Positions 23,554 to 36,100 of a DNA stretch of 64,000 nucleotides are shown piece after piece. Both the position numbers and the translations under genes were made by a program. Under the pieces are notes generated by a model. It made no database searches. It saw nothing but the letters and a program-made list of their open reading frames with translations, and was not told the DNA's origin. The number at the start of each line of letters is the position of its first letter. Position 1 is the first letter of the stretch. Source of the stretch: Coffea arabica (Eukaryota; Streptophyta; Magnoliopsida; Gentianales; Rubiaceae); NCBI RefSeq assembly GCF_036785885.1, contig NC_092329.1:6882001-6946000 (forward strand), written 5' to 3'.

Positions 23554-23639
23554 TTATATTTATGGCTGAGATTGGCTAAAGTATGTGCATGGATTAAAGG
23601 GTAAATTTGTCATTTCATTTATTCCATCTATCGATTTCA

Positions 23640-23734
23640 AACGGTGTCAGTGACAAGGGAGGTAGGTGTAATATGGCTACACCTTAGGGTTTGATTCGTA
23701 ATTTGGTTATACCTCAAGGGAGGTAGATGTAATT
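23640..23734. repeat. Solo TIR remnant of another MULE-like element
   Basis: The modules AAGGGAGGTAGGTGTAAT (about 23655), TTAGGGTTTGATTCGTAATT (about 23684) and AAGGGAGGTAGATGTAATT (about 23716) are 29-32 bp apart, as in the right arms of the neighbouring MULE-type elements. The retrotransposon array begins at 23735, a few bases before the expected TIR terminus, which probably continues at 36344. I see no matching left arm. Confidence 0.45.
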
Positions 23735-26700
23735 TGTAACAGCCCCACTTTCCCCTAAGGCGAACCAAAGGGGTTAGCGGACTGCCTGCCCAACTCTCGC
23801 CAGGACTACGGTACAGTTTACGTCGATCTATAACGTTCCGGAACTTACCATCGCGCGCAAACAAGTCAAAAACACAAAATAAAAAAAACGAAAATTTGCC
23901 CCGAAGATGAATAGTGCAGACCACGTCAGAATCCGGCCAGAATCTGGCCGGATTACCGGCCGGATTCTCGGCCGGATACAAGGCAGTGAGCAATCCAAAA
24001 TTTTTCGAAAACTTTTCACAATCCGGCCGCTAATCCGGCCAGTTTCTGGCCGGATTCCCGGCCGGATTCAGGCCAGAGCCTTTCCGCCAAAAATTTTTCT
24101 TCTGCCGTATGCAGGCCGAAGCGTTCCGAAGTTCATCCAAACATCAATTTAACATATACATATGGAAATCCGACATCGTCAAGCCAAAACGGCATACCAA
24201 AATAGCTATTTAGTTCATACATAAACAAGTAGCCATTTACACACCAAGCATTGGTGAATCAAAACACTTAGGGTTTTCACTCCCAAGGAGCTAATCAAAA
24301 TACATATACATGAGCTCAACTTGTCATAATTCCTGTAAGGAAAACAAATGGAACGGGATGAGCTAAAGCCCAGTGAGTTACTACCACATAAGCAACTAAG
24401 AGCATATAGCATAACCTTTCATTTCAAGTACACAATTAAGGAATGAAACACATCGATAAAAGGATACGGACGGCTCTCAAGAGCCCATTTCCACGCTTCC
24501 ATTCTTGATCCAACCTCATTGACCCTCCGTCAATGTTGAAGAGTAACCAACCGTAGACTCCTCTTCTCTCCCATTCCTTCCACCAAACATCCCCCTACCG
24601 GGCCCGCACTCCAAACACTTGCACTGTGGTATTACTCGAGTATACCGGAATCAAGAGTCTCTCATACTACAAGATTCCTTATAACTTTACCCAAGGCTCA
24701 TTAATTGTCACGACCAAACCCTTGTCGGCTCGATTCAATCAACTACCAATGGGGTTGAGCTCAATGATAACATTTGTAGTCGTTGGATACTTGTCCAATC
24801 GATACCAAGTCATGTATTTCATTTCATATATCAGTTCATATAACTTTCCAATAACTTTTCAATAACATGTGAAACAATAAGTGAGAGTGATAAAGTACAC
24901 TCTCACATCAATCCATTAACATACAACATCTCAAGTTCAAATATCAAAGCCATATAGTAGCACACAAGTGAGTAGTACACTCACCAATCAATTAAGTGCT
25001 ATTTCATGCACTTCCGTCAGGAGAATGTCGTGAGCTATCGTCACGCCCTAGAACATGTAAACAAATACCATAAGACTCGATAACGAGTCATAAAGTCAAA
25101 CCAATTATCGCCCAATAGGGTTTCATGCATGGAAATTCAAGGGTTAAATACTTAACCTTTACTCAAGTCGAGAATATAGTTTTCTAAATCTCGAGTAAAA
25201 AATTCGGGCAGCATGCCCTTTGTGTTTACCAAATTTTCCAGCCATAAGGCTTCATTATTTTTCTTCAATCACAACCCAACAACACACATATAAGCATTTC
25301 ATGTCAAGAGCCGTTCCATAGGCTCACAATATCATAAAACAAGAAACCATACCGAGCCATAAACAACACCAATTCACAACCCCAATAGGGTTTTATAAAC
25401 ATATACAAGCATGAAAGCAAACCAGAAATTAAGAAAGGCTTTAATGTTGGCCTTGATAAGAAAACCGGTTTTGACGTCATAATGCGGTAATGGCACAACT
25501 CTCACTACAATTATCGGTTAGGGGTGTAAGACCCACCGTTTCGAAGCTATGGGACAGGGCTACAACAATGTAGAAGGTCACTCAATCCAGTTCCTGACCC
25601 AACTAGGTCAAAAATGCCAAACACTAAACCAGAATCACCAAAACAGGTTTGCAAAACACAGAAAACTGTAATCGGTATATCTCAGTCCATACAAGTCCAA
25701 ATGCCGAAATTCCAAAGGCATAAGTTATTTAAGACATCCAGCTACATTTCATCAGAAGACACCAACTCCAAAATCAAAACCAATTCCAGTCAAAACAGTC
25801 AATTACTATCGCAGTTCGGACCTTCTGTGCACCAAAAACAGCAACAGTAAAAACGGCATAACTCACTCTACACTTGGCCAATTGCCCTGAAATTTTGTAG
25901 GCACACTAAACTCATCACTACCTACAACTTTCATGTTTTGAGGAAAGTCCAATTCGGCCTCTAGCTATGACCTAAAATTTCGGACAGAATAGGGGTTCAA
26001 GAACCCTAACTTTTCACATTTCATTCCAAATCCAAAATTGATTGCATTTAACAACAATTCACACCTACTAGAGCCAAAGCCCCTTATTACCAACCATCAT
26101 ACTAGTCCAAAACATCAAAATCATATGAAACCAGAAAATTCATCATAAAATGGAAAACTTCACCAAATCAAGCCAAACCAAGAAATAAATCATATAATCC
26201 AACACTCAAGCCACTTCTAAGCATAATATAACCATCATTAGGTGTAGTAGGGTGTTCAAGCATCACTTACCAAGAAATTAAGAGAGATAGAGAGGTTGGC
26301 CACCTTAGAGCTTCAAAACAACTTCACCAAGCAACTTACTATCACTAGAAGATAAGGTTTTATGGAGTAGAATCTAGTCTAAGCCTTTGTTCATGGAAGA
26401 TTGAAGCTTATGGAAGCTTGAAAGTTAGGAAATTGTCTTCTTCTTTGAGAGAGAGAGAGCCGGCCATCAAGGGTGCAAAAATGGTGAATTTTGTGCAATT
26501 TTTTGAGATATTTAACCTTTGGTCAAAAAAGTCAAAATTGTGAATAGTAATTCTTAAAAGGCATCAAATGAGAAGGTGACACTTGTTACCTCCTTAAATG
26601 CATTCCTATCTTTCTTTTCTCTCTCACATCAATCACTTCACACTCTCTACTAATCTCTTAACACCCGATAAATTTTACACAGTATCCGAAACTTAACCTT

Positions 26701-26920
26701 ATTGGCCGAATTTTTCCGAACTTTTCGCACTAGCGGGTCCCACGTCCAATATATATTCTTAATTTTCTAAAAACTCTCCAATACTAGAAAAATCATCTAA
26801 AAACTATAATTACTCATAAAATCCACTAAGAAAATATTTCTAAGCCAGAAAATGCAGAAAACATGCAATTAAAGGGAAATAAACCCTAGGAAAATAATTA
26901 GGGTTTTACGGGTTCTCACA
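23735..26920 (-). repeat. LTR copy 1 (3' LTR of the array)
   Basis: 3,186 bp. It contains an ATCCGGCC/GGCCGGAT array at about 23930-24080 and is otherwise free of recognised genes. At the two variable sites it carries C at 24084 and G at 26854, like copy 2 and unlike copy 3. Confidence 0.93.
23925..24078. repeat. CCGGCC-rich direct/inverted repeat array in the LTR
   Basis: The units ATCCGGCC and GGCCGGAT alternate about ten times in 150 bp, separated by short spacers, in two clusters with potential hairpins. The same array recurs in the other LTRs at 28634-28787 and 33343-33496. It is far more GC- and CpG-rich than its surroundings. Confidence 0.8.
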
Positions 26921-26934
26921 CTCTCCCCCCCTTA
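26921..26934 (-). other. Polypurine tract, first interior
   Basis: The minus strand reads TTAAGGGGGGGAGAG directly before the LTR start TGTGAGAACC. An identical tract occurs at 31630-31643 in the second interior. Confidence 0.85.
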
Positions 26935-26967
26935 AAAGAATTTCGTCCTCGAAATTTTCCTTCAAAT

Positions 26968-27645
26968 TTAAAGTAACCAATGGCCTGTACCTTCTCCGTC
27001 TTCAGAGTCAGAAGAAACGAGGTTCTTCGTTCCAGTCCCTTCTCCACTTGACGGTGCAGGGTCGGTCTGGGTTGGTTGTTGAGTTCTTTTCTTTTTCCGC
27101 ACTTTAATCGGGCAATATGCAATTCGATGCTCGATGCTCCCACAGCGCAGACATCTCCTCCCCTTTCTCCAACAATCATTCTCAGTGTGATTGGCCTTTC
27201 CGCAATAGTCACAAGTCAAGTGGACAGTCATATTTTTGCTTACCGCCCCCATTATCCATGGCGGCCCGAATAACTGGTTCACTTTCTGTACTTTAGAAGG
27301 TGTTATTGCTTCGCTAGGTTCCTTACTCACGCTACCCACTGCACCCCTTTTCCGTATTTGGGAAACTTTCACTTGCACCTTTGCATTCTTGATGCATTGA
27401 GCCTTTTCCAGGGCCTCCTCGGAAATCCCTTCATATTTCCTTTTTAGCTCTAAGTTTTTGTGCAGGAGCTCAATTTTCTCTGTATACTCGTGCTTCCAGC
27501 GCCCTTCCCAGTATGCGACTAGGTTCTTTTGGACTTCTATTTCGTCTCGAAGACCCCCGATTTCATTATACATCTCAACCCTACGTGCCATTTTACAGAG
27601 TTGCTGGACCTCAGATGGTAGCCTGTTGGCAAAACAATGGGTCAT
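26968..27645 (-). CDS. Truncated gag-like protein with two CCHC zinc knuckles (copy 1)
   Basis: A 225-residue frame. Residues about 1-85 are charged and helical (coiled-coil-like, with MYNEIGGLRDEIEVQKNLVA). Residues about 145-175 hold two zinc knuckles: CDYCGKANHTENDC, of the form CX2CX4HX4C, and CLRCGSIEHRIAYC, of the same form. A basic KVRKKKR follows, then an acidic Ser/Glu-rich tail. In LTR elements such knuckles bind genomic RNA in the gag particle. The matrix/capsid part usual for gypsy gag is missing. The frame stays open about 30 codons upstream of this ATG with no further ATG, so the true N-terminus is uncertain. It ends just before the purine tract, where a complete element would have pol. 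Confidence 0.75.
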   Translation of the reverse strand: MTHCFANRLPSEVQQLCKMARRVEMYNEIGGLRDEIEVQKNLVAYWEGRWKHEYTEKIELLHKNLELKRKYEGISEEALEKAQCIKNAKVQVKVSQIRKRGAVGSVSKEPSEAITPSKVQKVNQLFGPPWIMGAVSKNMTVHLTCDYCGKANHTENDCWRKGRRCLRCGSIEHRIAYCPIKVRKKKRTQQPTQTDPAPSSGEGTGTKNLVSSDSEDGEGTGHWLL

Positions 27646-27752
27646 AAGAAAGTCTTGAATACCAGTAGCACTCTTGGTCCATGTTCGGTTTAGGTGTTGT
27701 TTCCTCCCTTTCTTCTCTTTGACTCTTGGTCTCGTTTTGTGTCACTGCTATG

Positions 27753-27794
27753 ACCATGTCCGCGGGTTTTTTTTTTTTTTTTTTTTTTTTTTTT
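27753..27794. repeat. 28-T homopolymer, first interior
   Basis: An uninterrupted run of 28 T residues (A on the coding strand) sits at 27767-27794. The other interior has the same 28-base run at about 32476-32503. Equal length of such an unstable tract points to a very recent duplication or an assembly effect. Confidence 0.8.
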
Positions 27795-27861
27795 CCAAAA
27801 GGGGTACTTCCATGCATGAATGCAATACATGGACTAACATAACAAAATCTATCATACCAAG

Positions 27862-27927
27862 TAACACGTTATAACACGTTATAAGCAAGTAACACGTTAT
27901 ATCATAGTGCATATAACACGTTATATG
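27862..27927. repeat. Short repeats of AACACGTTATA
   Basis: Four copies of the 11-mer, three close together and one 15 bp further on. The motif also occurs, identically arranged, at 32571-32636. It lies between gag and the primer site, in the leader of the element's RNA. Confidence 0.75.
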
Positions 27928-28425
27928 AAAAGATGGATAAGCAAGTAAGCACATATAACATAGTACATATAGACTGCGTAATATACAGTCGCAAAGTCAT
28001 CCCAGTACCAGCCCGTCTGGTCTCTCACGTCACTTACTATCCAAACTAGATATCCATTGATCTCTTGTGCTCATTTTAGTCAGACAAAGCCTGTTCACGT
28101 TTCCAAAATACAAGGCTTGTTTCCAAAACACAGGGTTCAAATACCTAGTAGCTTGCATCACCTCAATTCTGGGGTACTCGGGCACGAGAATCCGAAATAA
28201 GATAGTTCACATCTCGAGCTGGCCAGTCCCAAGAGTAAACCATCTACAAATCAAAATTCCTGTCCGACATACTTATCTAGGGTCCTTAAATATCATGAGA
28301 AAGATTAAAGACCTATAACACTTCAAGGTTCATAGCTTATGCTCAAACGAGCACTTAAACATATTCATGAAATTAGGACCACAACACCACTTGGCCCAGT
28401 CTCACTTCGCGCAGAGACCACGCGA

Positions 28426-28441
28426 CGTGGCTCTGATACCA
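28426..28441 (-). other. Primer binding site, initiator tRNA-Met type, first interior
   Basis: The minus strand reads TGGTATCAGAGCCACG, the standard plant tRNA-iMet complement, 2 bp inside the LTR at 28444. Confidence 0.9.
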
Positions 28442-28443
28442 CC

Positions 28444-31400
28444 TGTAACAGCCCCACTTTCCCCTAAGGCGAACCAAAGGGGTTAGCGGACTGCCTGCCC
28501 AACTCTCGCCAGGACTACGGTACAGTTTACGTCGATCTATAACGTTCCGGAACTTACCATCGCGCGCAAACAAGTCAAAAACACAAAATAAAAAAAACGA
28601 AAATTTGCCCCGAAGATGAATAGTGCAGACCACGTCAGAATCCGGCCAGAATCTGGCCGGATTACCGGCCGGATTCTCGGCCGGATACAAGGCAGTGAGC
28701 AATCCAAAATTTTTCGAAAACTTTTCACAATCCGGCCGCTAATCCGGCCAGTTTCTGGCCGGATTCCCGGCCGGATTCAGGCCAGAGCCTTTCCGCCAAA
28801 AATTTTTCTTCTGCCGTATGCAGGCCGAAGCGTTCCGAAGTTCATCCAAACATCAATTTAACATATACATATGGAAATCCGACATCGTCAAGCCAAAACG
28901 GCATACCAAAATAGCTATTTAGTTCATACATAAACAAGTAGCCATTTACACACCAAGCATTGGTGAATCAAAACACTTAGGGTTTTCACTCCCAAGGAGC
29001 TAATCAAAATACATATACATGAGCTCAACTTGTCATAATTCCTGTAAGGAAAACAAATGGAACGGGATGAGCTAAAGCCCAGTGAGTTACTACCACATAA
29101 GCAACTAAGAGCATATAGCATAACCTTTCATTTCAAGTACACAATTAAGGAATGAAACACATCGATAAAAGGATACGGACGGCTCTCAAGAGCCCATTTC
29201 CACGCTTCCATTCTTGATCCAACCTCATTGACCCTCCGTCAATGTTGAAGAGTAACCAACCGTAGACTCCTCTTCTCTCCCATTCCTTCCACCAAACATC
29301 CCCCTACCGGGCCCGCACTCCAAACACTTGCACTGTGGTATTACTCGAGTATACCGGAATCAAGAGTCTCTCATACTACAAGATTCCTTATAACTTTACC
29401 CAAGGCTCATTAATTGTCACGACCAAACCCTTGTCGGCTCGATTCAATCAACTACCAATGGGGTTGAGCTCAATGATAACATTTGTAGTCGTTGGATACT
29501 TGTCCAATCGATACCAAGTCATGTATTTCATTTCATATATCAGTTCATATAACTTTCCAATAACTTTTCAATAACATGTGAAACAATAAGTGAGAGTGAT
29601 AAAGTACACTCTCACATCAATCCATTAACATACAACATCTCAAGTTCAAATATCAAAGCCATATAGTAGCACACAAGTGAGTAGTACACTCACCAATCAA
29701 TTAAGTGCTATTTCATGCACTTCCGTCAGGAGAATGTCGTGAGCTATCGTCACGCCCTAGAACATGTAAACAAATACCATAAGACTCGATAACGAGTCAT
29801 AAAGTCAAACCAATTATCGCCCAATAGGGTTTCATGCATGGAAATTCAAGGGTTAAATACTTAACCTTTACTCAAGTCGAGAATATAGTTTTCTAAATCT
29901 CGAGTAAAAAATTCGGGCAGCATGCCCTTTGTGTTTACCAAATTTTCCAGCCATAAGGCTTCATTATTTTTCTTCAATCACAACCCAACAACACACATAT
30001 AAGCATTTCATGTCAAGAGCCGTTCCATAGGCTCACAATATCATAAAACAAGAAACCATACCGAGCCATAAACAACACCAATTCACAACCCCAATAGGGT
30101 TTTATAAACATATACAAGCATGAAAGCAAACCAGAAATTAAGAAAGGCTTTAATGTTGGCCTTGATAAGAAAACCGGTTTTGACGTCATAATGCGGTAAT
30201 GGCACAACTCTCACTACAATTATCGGTTAGGGGTGTAAGACCCACCGTTTCGAAGCTATGGGACAGGGCTACAACAATGTAGAAGGTCACTCAATCCAGT
30301 TCCTGACCCAACTAGGTCAAAAATGCCAAACACTAAACCAGAATCACCAAAACAGGTTTGCAAAACACAGAAAACTGTAATCGGTATATCTCAGTCCATA
30401 CAAGTCCAAATGCCGAAATTCCAAAGGCATAAGTTATTTAAGACATCCAGCTACATTTCATCAGAAGACACCAACTCCAAAATCAAAACCAATTCCAGTC
30501 AAAACAGTCAATTACTATCGCAGTTCGGACCTTCTGTGCACCAAAAACAGCAACAGTAAAAACGGCATAACTCACTCTACACTTGGCCAATTGCCCTGAA
30601 ATTTTGTAGGCACACTAAACTCATCACTACCTACAACTTTCATGTTTTGAGGAAAGTCCAATTCGGCCTCTAGCTATGACCTAAAATTTCGGACAGAATA
30701 GGGGTTCAAGAACCCTAACTTTTCACATTTCATTCCAAATCCAAAATTGATTGCATTTAACAACAATTCACACCTACTAGAGCCAAAGCCCCTTATTACC
30801 AACCATCATACTAGTCCAAAACATCAAAATCATATGAAACCAGAAAATTCATCATAAAATGGAAAACTTCACCAAATCAAGCCAAACCAAGAAATAAATC
30901 ATATAATCCAACACTCAAGCCACTTCTAAGCATAATATAACCATCATTAGGTGTAGTAGGGTGTTCAAGCATCACTTACCAAGAAATTAAGAGAGATAGA
31001 GAGGTTGGCCACCTTAGAGCTTCAAAACAACTTCACCAAGCAACTTACTATCACTAGAAGATAAGGTTTTATGGAGTAGAATCTAGTCTAAGCCTTTGTT
31101 CATGGAAGATTGAAGCTTATGGAAGCTTGAAAGTTAGGAAATTGTCTTCTTCTTTGAGAGAGAGAGAGCCGGCCATCAAGGGTGCAAAAATGGTGAATTT
31201 TGTGCAATTTTTTGAGATATTTAACCTTTGGTCAAAAAAGTCAAAATTGTGAATAGTAATTCTTAAAAGGCATCAAATGAGAAGGTGACACTTGTTACCT
31301 CCTTAAATGCATTCCTATCTTTCTTTTCTCTCTCACATCAATCACTTCACACTCTCTACTAATCTCTTAACACCCGATAAATTTTACACAGTATCCGAAA

Positions 31401-31629
31401 CTTAACCTTATTGGCCGAATTTTTCCGAACTTTTCGCACTAGCGGGTCCCACGTCCAATATATATTCTTAATTTTCTAAAAACTCTCCAATACTAGAAAA
31501 ATCATCTAAAAACTATAATTACTCATAAAATCCACTAAGAAAATATTTCTAAGCCAGAAAATGCAGAAAACATGCAATTAAAGGGAAATAAACCCTAGGA
31601 AAATAATTAGGGTTTTACGGGTTCTCACA
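28444..31629 (-). repeat. LTR copy 2 (middle LTR)
   Basis: 3,186 bp. It matches copy 1 at every place I compared, including the two sites where copy 3 differs (C at 28793, G at 31563). In an array made by LTR-LTR recombination this is the recombinant LTR. Confidence 0.93.
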
Positions 31630-31676
31630 CTCTCCCCCCCTTAAAAGAATTTCGTCCTCGAAATTTTCCTTCAAAT

Positions 31677-32354
31677 TTAAAGTAACCAATGGCCTGTACC
31701 TTCTCCGTCTTCAGAGTCAGAAGAAACGAGGTTCTTCGTTCCAGTCCCTTCTCCACTTGACGGTGCAGGGTCGGTCTGGGTTGGTTGTTGAGTTCTTTTC
31801 TTTTTCCGCACTTTAATCGGGCAATATGCAATTCGATGCTCGATGCTCCCACAGCGCAGACATCTCCTCCCCTTTCTCCAACAATCATTCTCAGTGTGAT
31901 TGGCCTTTCCGCAATAGTCACAAGTCAAGTGGACAGTCATATTTTTGCTTACCGCCCCCATTATCCATGGCGGCCCGAATAACTGGTTCACTTTCTGTAC
32001 TTTAGAAGGTGTTATTGCTTCGCTAGGTTCCTTACTCACGCTACCCACTGCACCCCTTTTCCGTATTTGGGAAACTTTCACTTGCACCTTTGCATTCTTG
32101 ATGCATTGAGCCTTTTCCAGGGCCTCCTCGGAAATCCCTTCATATTTCCTTTTTAGCTCTAAGTTTTTGTGCAGGAGCTCAATTTTCTCTGTATACTCGT
32201 GCTTCCAGCGCCCTTCCCAGTATGCGACTAGGTTCTTTTGGACTTCTATTTCGTCTCGAAGACCCCCGATTTCATTATACATCTCAACCCTACGTGCCAT
32301 TTTACAGAGTTGCTGGACCTCAGATGGTAGCCTGTTGGCAAAACAATGGGTCAT
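31677..32354 (-). CDS. Truncated gag-like protein with two CCHC zinc knuckles (copy 2)
   Basis: The predicted product is identical to that at 26968-27645 over all 225 residues: the same coiled-coil-like N-terminus, the same two CCHC knuckles and the same acidic tail. It lies 4,709 bp further on. Because the LTR at 33153-36338 is the 5' LTR, this copy is the first transcribed unit, and a transcript could in principle read through into copy 1. Confidence 0.75.
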   Translation of the reverse strand: MTHCFANRLPSEVQQLCKMARRVEMYNEIGGLRDEIEVQKNLVAYWEGRWKHEYTEKIELLHKNLELKRKYEGISEEALEKAQCIKNAKVQVKVSQIRKRGAVGSVSKEPSEAITPSKVQKVNQLFGPPWIMGAVSKNMTVHLTCDYCGKANHTENDCWRKGRRCLRCGSIEHRIAYCPIKVRKKKRTQQPTQTDPAPSSGEGTGTKNLVSSDSEDGEGTGHWLL

Positions 32355-33134
32355 AAGAAAGTCTTGAATACCAGTAGCACTCTTGGTCCATGTTCGGTTT
32401 AGGTGTTGTTTCCTCCCTTTCTTCTCTTTGACTCTTGGTCTCGTTTTGTGTCACTGCTATGACCATGTCCGCGGGTTTTTTTTTTTTTTTTTTTTTTTTT
32501 TTTCCAAAAGGGGTACTTCCATGCATGAATGCAATACATGGACTAACATAACAAAATCTATCATACCAAGTAACACGTTATAACACGTTATAAGCAAGTA
32601 ACACGTTATATCATAGTGCATATAACACGTTATATGAAAAGATGGATAAGCAAGTAAGCACATATAACATAGTACATATAGACTGCGTAATATACAGTCG
32701 CAAAGTCATCCCAGTACCAGCCCGTCTGGTCTCTCACGTCACTTACTATCCAAACTAGATATCCATTGATCTCTTGTGCTCATTTTAGTCAGACAAAGCC
32801 TGTTCACGTTTCCAAAATACAAGGCTTGTTTCCAAAACACAGGGTTCAAATACCTAGTAGCTTGCATCACCTCAATTCTGGGGTACTCGGGCACGAGAAT
32901 CCGAAATAAGATAGTTCACATCTCGAGCTGGCCAGTCCCAAGAGTAAACCATCTACAAATCAAAATTCCTGTCCGACATACTTATCTAGGGTCCTTAAAT
33001 ATCATGAGAAAGATTAAAGACCTATAACACTTCAAGGTTCATAGCTTATGCTCAAACGAGCACTTAAACATATTCATGAAATTAGGACCACAACACCACT
33101 TGGCCCAGTCTCACTTCGCGCAGAGACCACGCGA

Positions 33135-33150
33135 CGTGGCTCTGATACCA
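33135..33150 (-). other. Primer binding site, initiator tRNA-Met type, second interior
   Basis: Same sequence as 28426-28441, next to the outer 5' LTR. This is the site a full-length transcript would use. Confidence 0.9.
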
Positions 33151-33152
33151 CC

Positions 33153-36100
33153 TGTAACAGCCCCACTTTCCCCTAAGGCGAACCAAAGGGGTTAGCGGAC
33201 TGCCTGCCCAACTCTCGCCAGGACTACGGTACAGTTTACGTCGATCTATAACGTTCCGGAACTTACCATCGCGCGCAAACAAGTCAAAAACACAAAATAA
33301 AAAAAACGAAAATTTGCCCCGAAGATGAATAGTGCAGACCACGTCAGAATCCGGCCAGAATCTGGCCGGATTACCGGCCGGATTCTCGGCCGGATACAAG
33401 GCAGTGAGCAATCCAAAATTTTTCGAAAACTTTTCACAATCCGGCCGCTAATCCGGCCAGTTTCTGGCCGGATTCCCGGCCGGATTCAGGCCAGAGCCTT
33501 TTCGCCAAAAATTTTTCTTCTGCCGTATGCAGGCCGAAGCGTTCCGAAGTTCATCCAAACATCAATTTAACATATACATATGGAAATCCGACATCGTCAA
33601 GCCAAAACGGCATACCAAAATAGCTATTTAGTTCATACATAAACAAGTAGCCATTTACACACCAAGCATTGGTGAATCAAAACACTTAGGGTTTTCACTC
33701 CCAAGGAGCTAATCAAAATACATATACATGAGCTCAACTTGTCATAATTCCTGTAAGGAAAACAAATGGAACGGGATGAGCTAAAGCCCAGTGAGTTACT
33801 ACCACATAAGCAACTAAGAGCATATAGCATAACCTTTCATTTCAAGTACACAATTAAGGAATGAAACACATCGATAAAAGGATACGGACGGCTCTCAAGA
33901 GCCCATTTCCACGCTTCCATTCTTGATCCAACCTCATTGACCCTCCGTCAATGTTGAAGAGTAACCAACCGTAGACTCCTCTTCTCTCCCATTCCTTCCA
34001 CCAAACATCCCCCTACCGGGCCCGCACTCCAAACACTTGCACTGTGGTATTACTCGAGTATACCGGAATCAAGAGTCTCTCATACTACAAGATTCCTTAT
34101 AACTTTACCCAAGGCTCATTAATTGTCACGACCAAACCCTTGTCGGCTCGATTCAATCAACTACCAATGGGGTTGAGCTCAATGATAACATTTGTAGTCG
34201 TTGGATACTTGTCCAATCGATACCAAGTCATGTATTTCATTTCATATATCAGTTCATATAACTTTCCAATAACTTTTCAATAACATGTGAAACAATAAGT
34301 GAGAGTGATAAAGTACACTCTCACATCAATCCATTAACATACAACATCTCAAGTTCAAATATCAAAGCCATATAGTAGCACACAAGTGAGTAGTACACTC
34401 ACCAATCAATTAAGTGCTATTTCATGCACTTCCGTCAGGAGAATGTCGTGAGCTATCGTCACGCCCTAGAACATGTAAACAAATACCATAAGACTCGATA
34501 ACGAGTCATAAAGTCAAACCAATTATCGCCCAATAGGGTTTCATGCATGGAAATTCAAGGGTTAAATACTTAACCTTTACTCAAGTCGAGAATATAGTTT
34601 TCTAAATCTCGAGTAAAAAATTCGGGCAGCATGCCCTTTGTGTTTACCAAATTTTCCAGCCATAAGGCTTCATTATTTTTCTTCAATCACAACCCAACAA
34701 CACACATATAAGCATTTCATGTCAAGAGCCGTTCCATAGGCTCACAATATCATAAAACAAGAAACCATACCGAGCCATAAACAACACCAATTCACAACCC
34801 CAATAGGGTTTTATAAACATATACAAGCATGAAAGCAAACCAGAAATTAAGAAAGGCTTTAATGTTGGCCTTGATAAGAAAACCGGTTTTGACGTCATAA
34901 TGCGGTAATGGCACAACTCTCACTACAATTATCGGTTAGGGGTGTAAGACCCACCGTTTCGAAGCTATGGGACAGGGCTACAACAATGTAGAAGGTCACT
35001 CAATCCAGTTCCTGACCCAACTAGGTCAAAAATGCCAAACACTAAACCAGAATCACCAAAACAGGTTTGCAAAACACAGAAAACTGTAATCGGTATATCT
35101 CAGTCCATACAAGTCCAAATGCCGAAATTCCAAAGGCATAAGTTATTTAAGACATCCAGCTACATTTCATCAGAAGACACCAACTCCAAAATCAAAACCA
35201 ATTCCAGTCAAAACAGTCAATTACTATCGCAGTTCGGACCTTCTGTGCACCAAAAACAGCAACAGTAAAAACGGCATAACTCACTCTACACTTGGCCAAT
35301 TGCCCTGAAATTTTGTAGGCACACTAAACTCATCACTACCTACAACTTTCATGTTTTGAGGAAAGTCCAATTCGGCCTCTAGCTATGACCTAAAATTTCG
35401 GACAGAATAGGGGTTCAAGAACCCTAACTTTTCACATTTCATTCCAAATCCAAAATTGATTGCATTTAACAACAATTCACACCTACTAGAGCCAAAGCCC
35501 CTTATTACCAACCATCATACTAGTCCAAAACATCAAAATCATATGAAACCAGAAAATTCATCATAAAATGGAAAACTTCACCAAATCAAGCCAAACCAAG
35601 AAATAAATCATATAATCCAACACTCAAGCCACTTCTAAGCATAATATAACCATCATTAGGTGTAGTAGGGTGTTCAAGCATCACTTACCAAGAAATTAAG
35701 AGAGATAGAGAGGTTGGCCACCTTAGAGCTTCAAAACAACTTCACCAAGCAACTTACTATCACTAGAAGATAAGGTTTTATGGAGTAGAATCTAGTCTAA
35801 GCCTTTGTTCATGGAAGATTGAAGCTTATGGAAGCTTGAAAGTTAGGAAATTGTCTTCTTCTTTGAGAGAGAGAGAGCCGGCCATCAAGGGTGCAAAAAT
35901 GGTGAATTTTGTGCAATTTTTTGAGATATTTAACCTTTGGTCAAAAAAGTCAAAATTGTGAATAGTAATTCTTAAAAGGCATCAAATGAGAAGGTGACAC
36001 TTGTTACCTCCTTAAATGCATTCCTATCTTTCTTTTCTCTCTCACATCAATCACTTCACACTCTCTACTAATCTCTTAACACCCGATAAATTTTACACAG

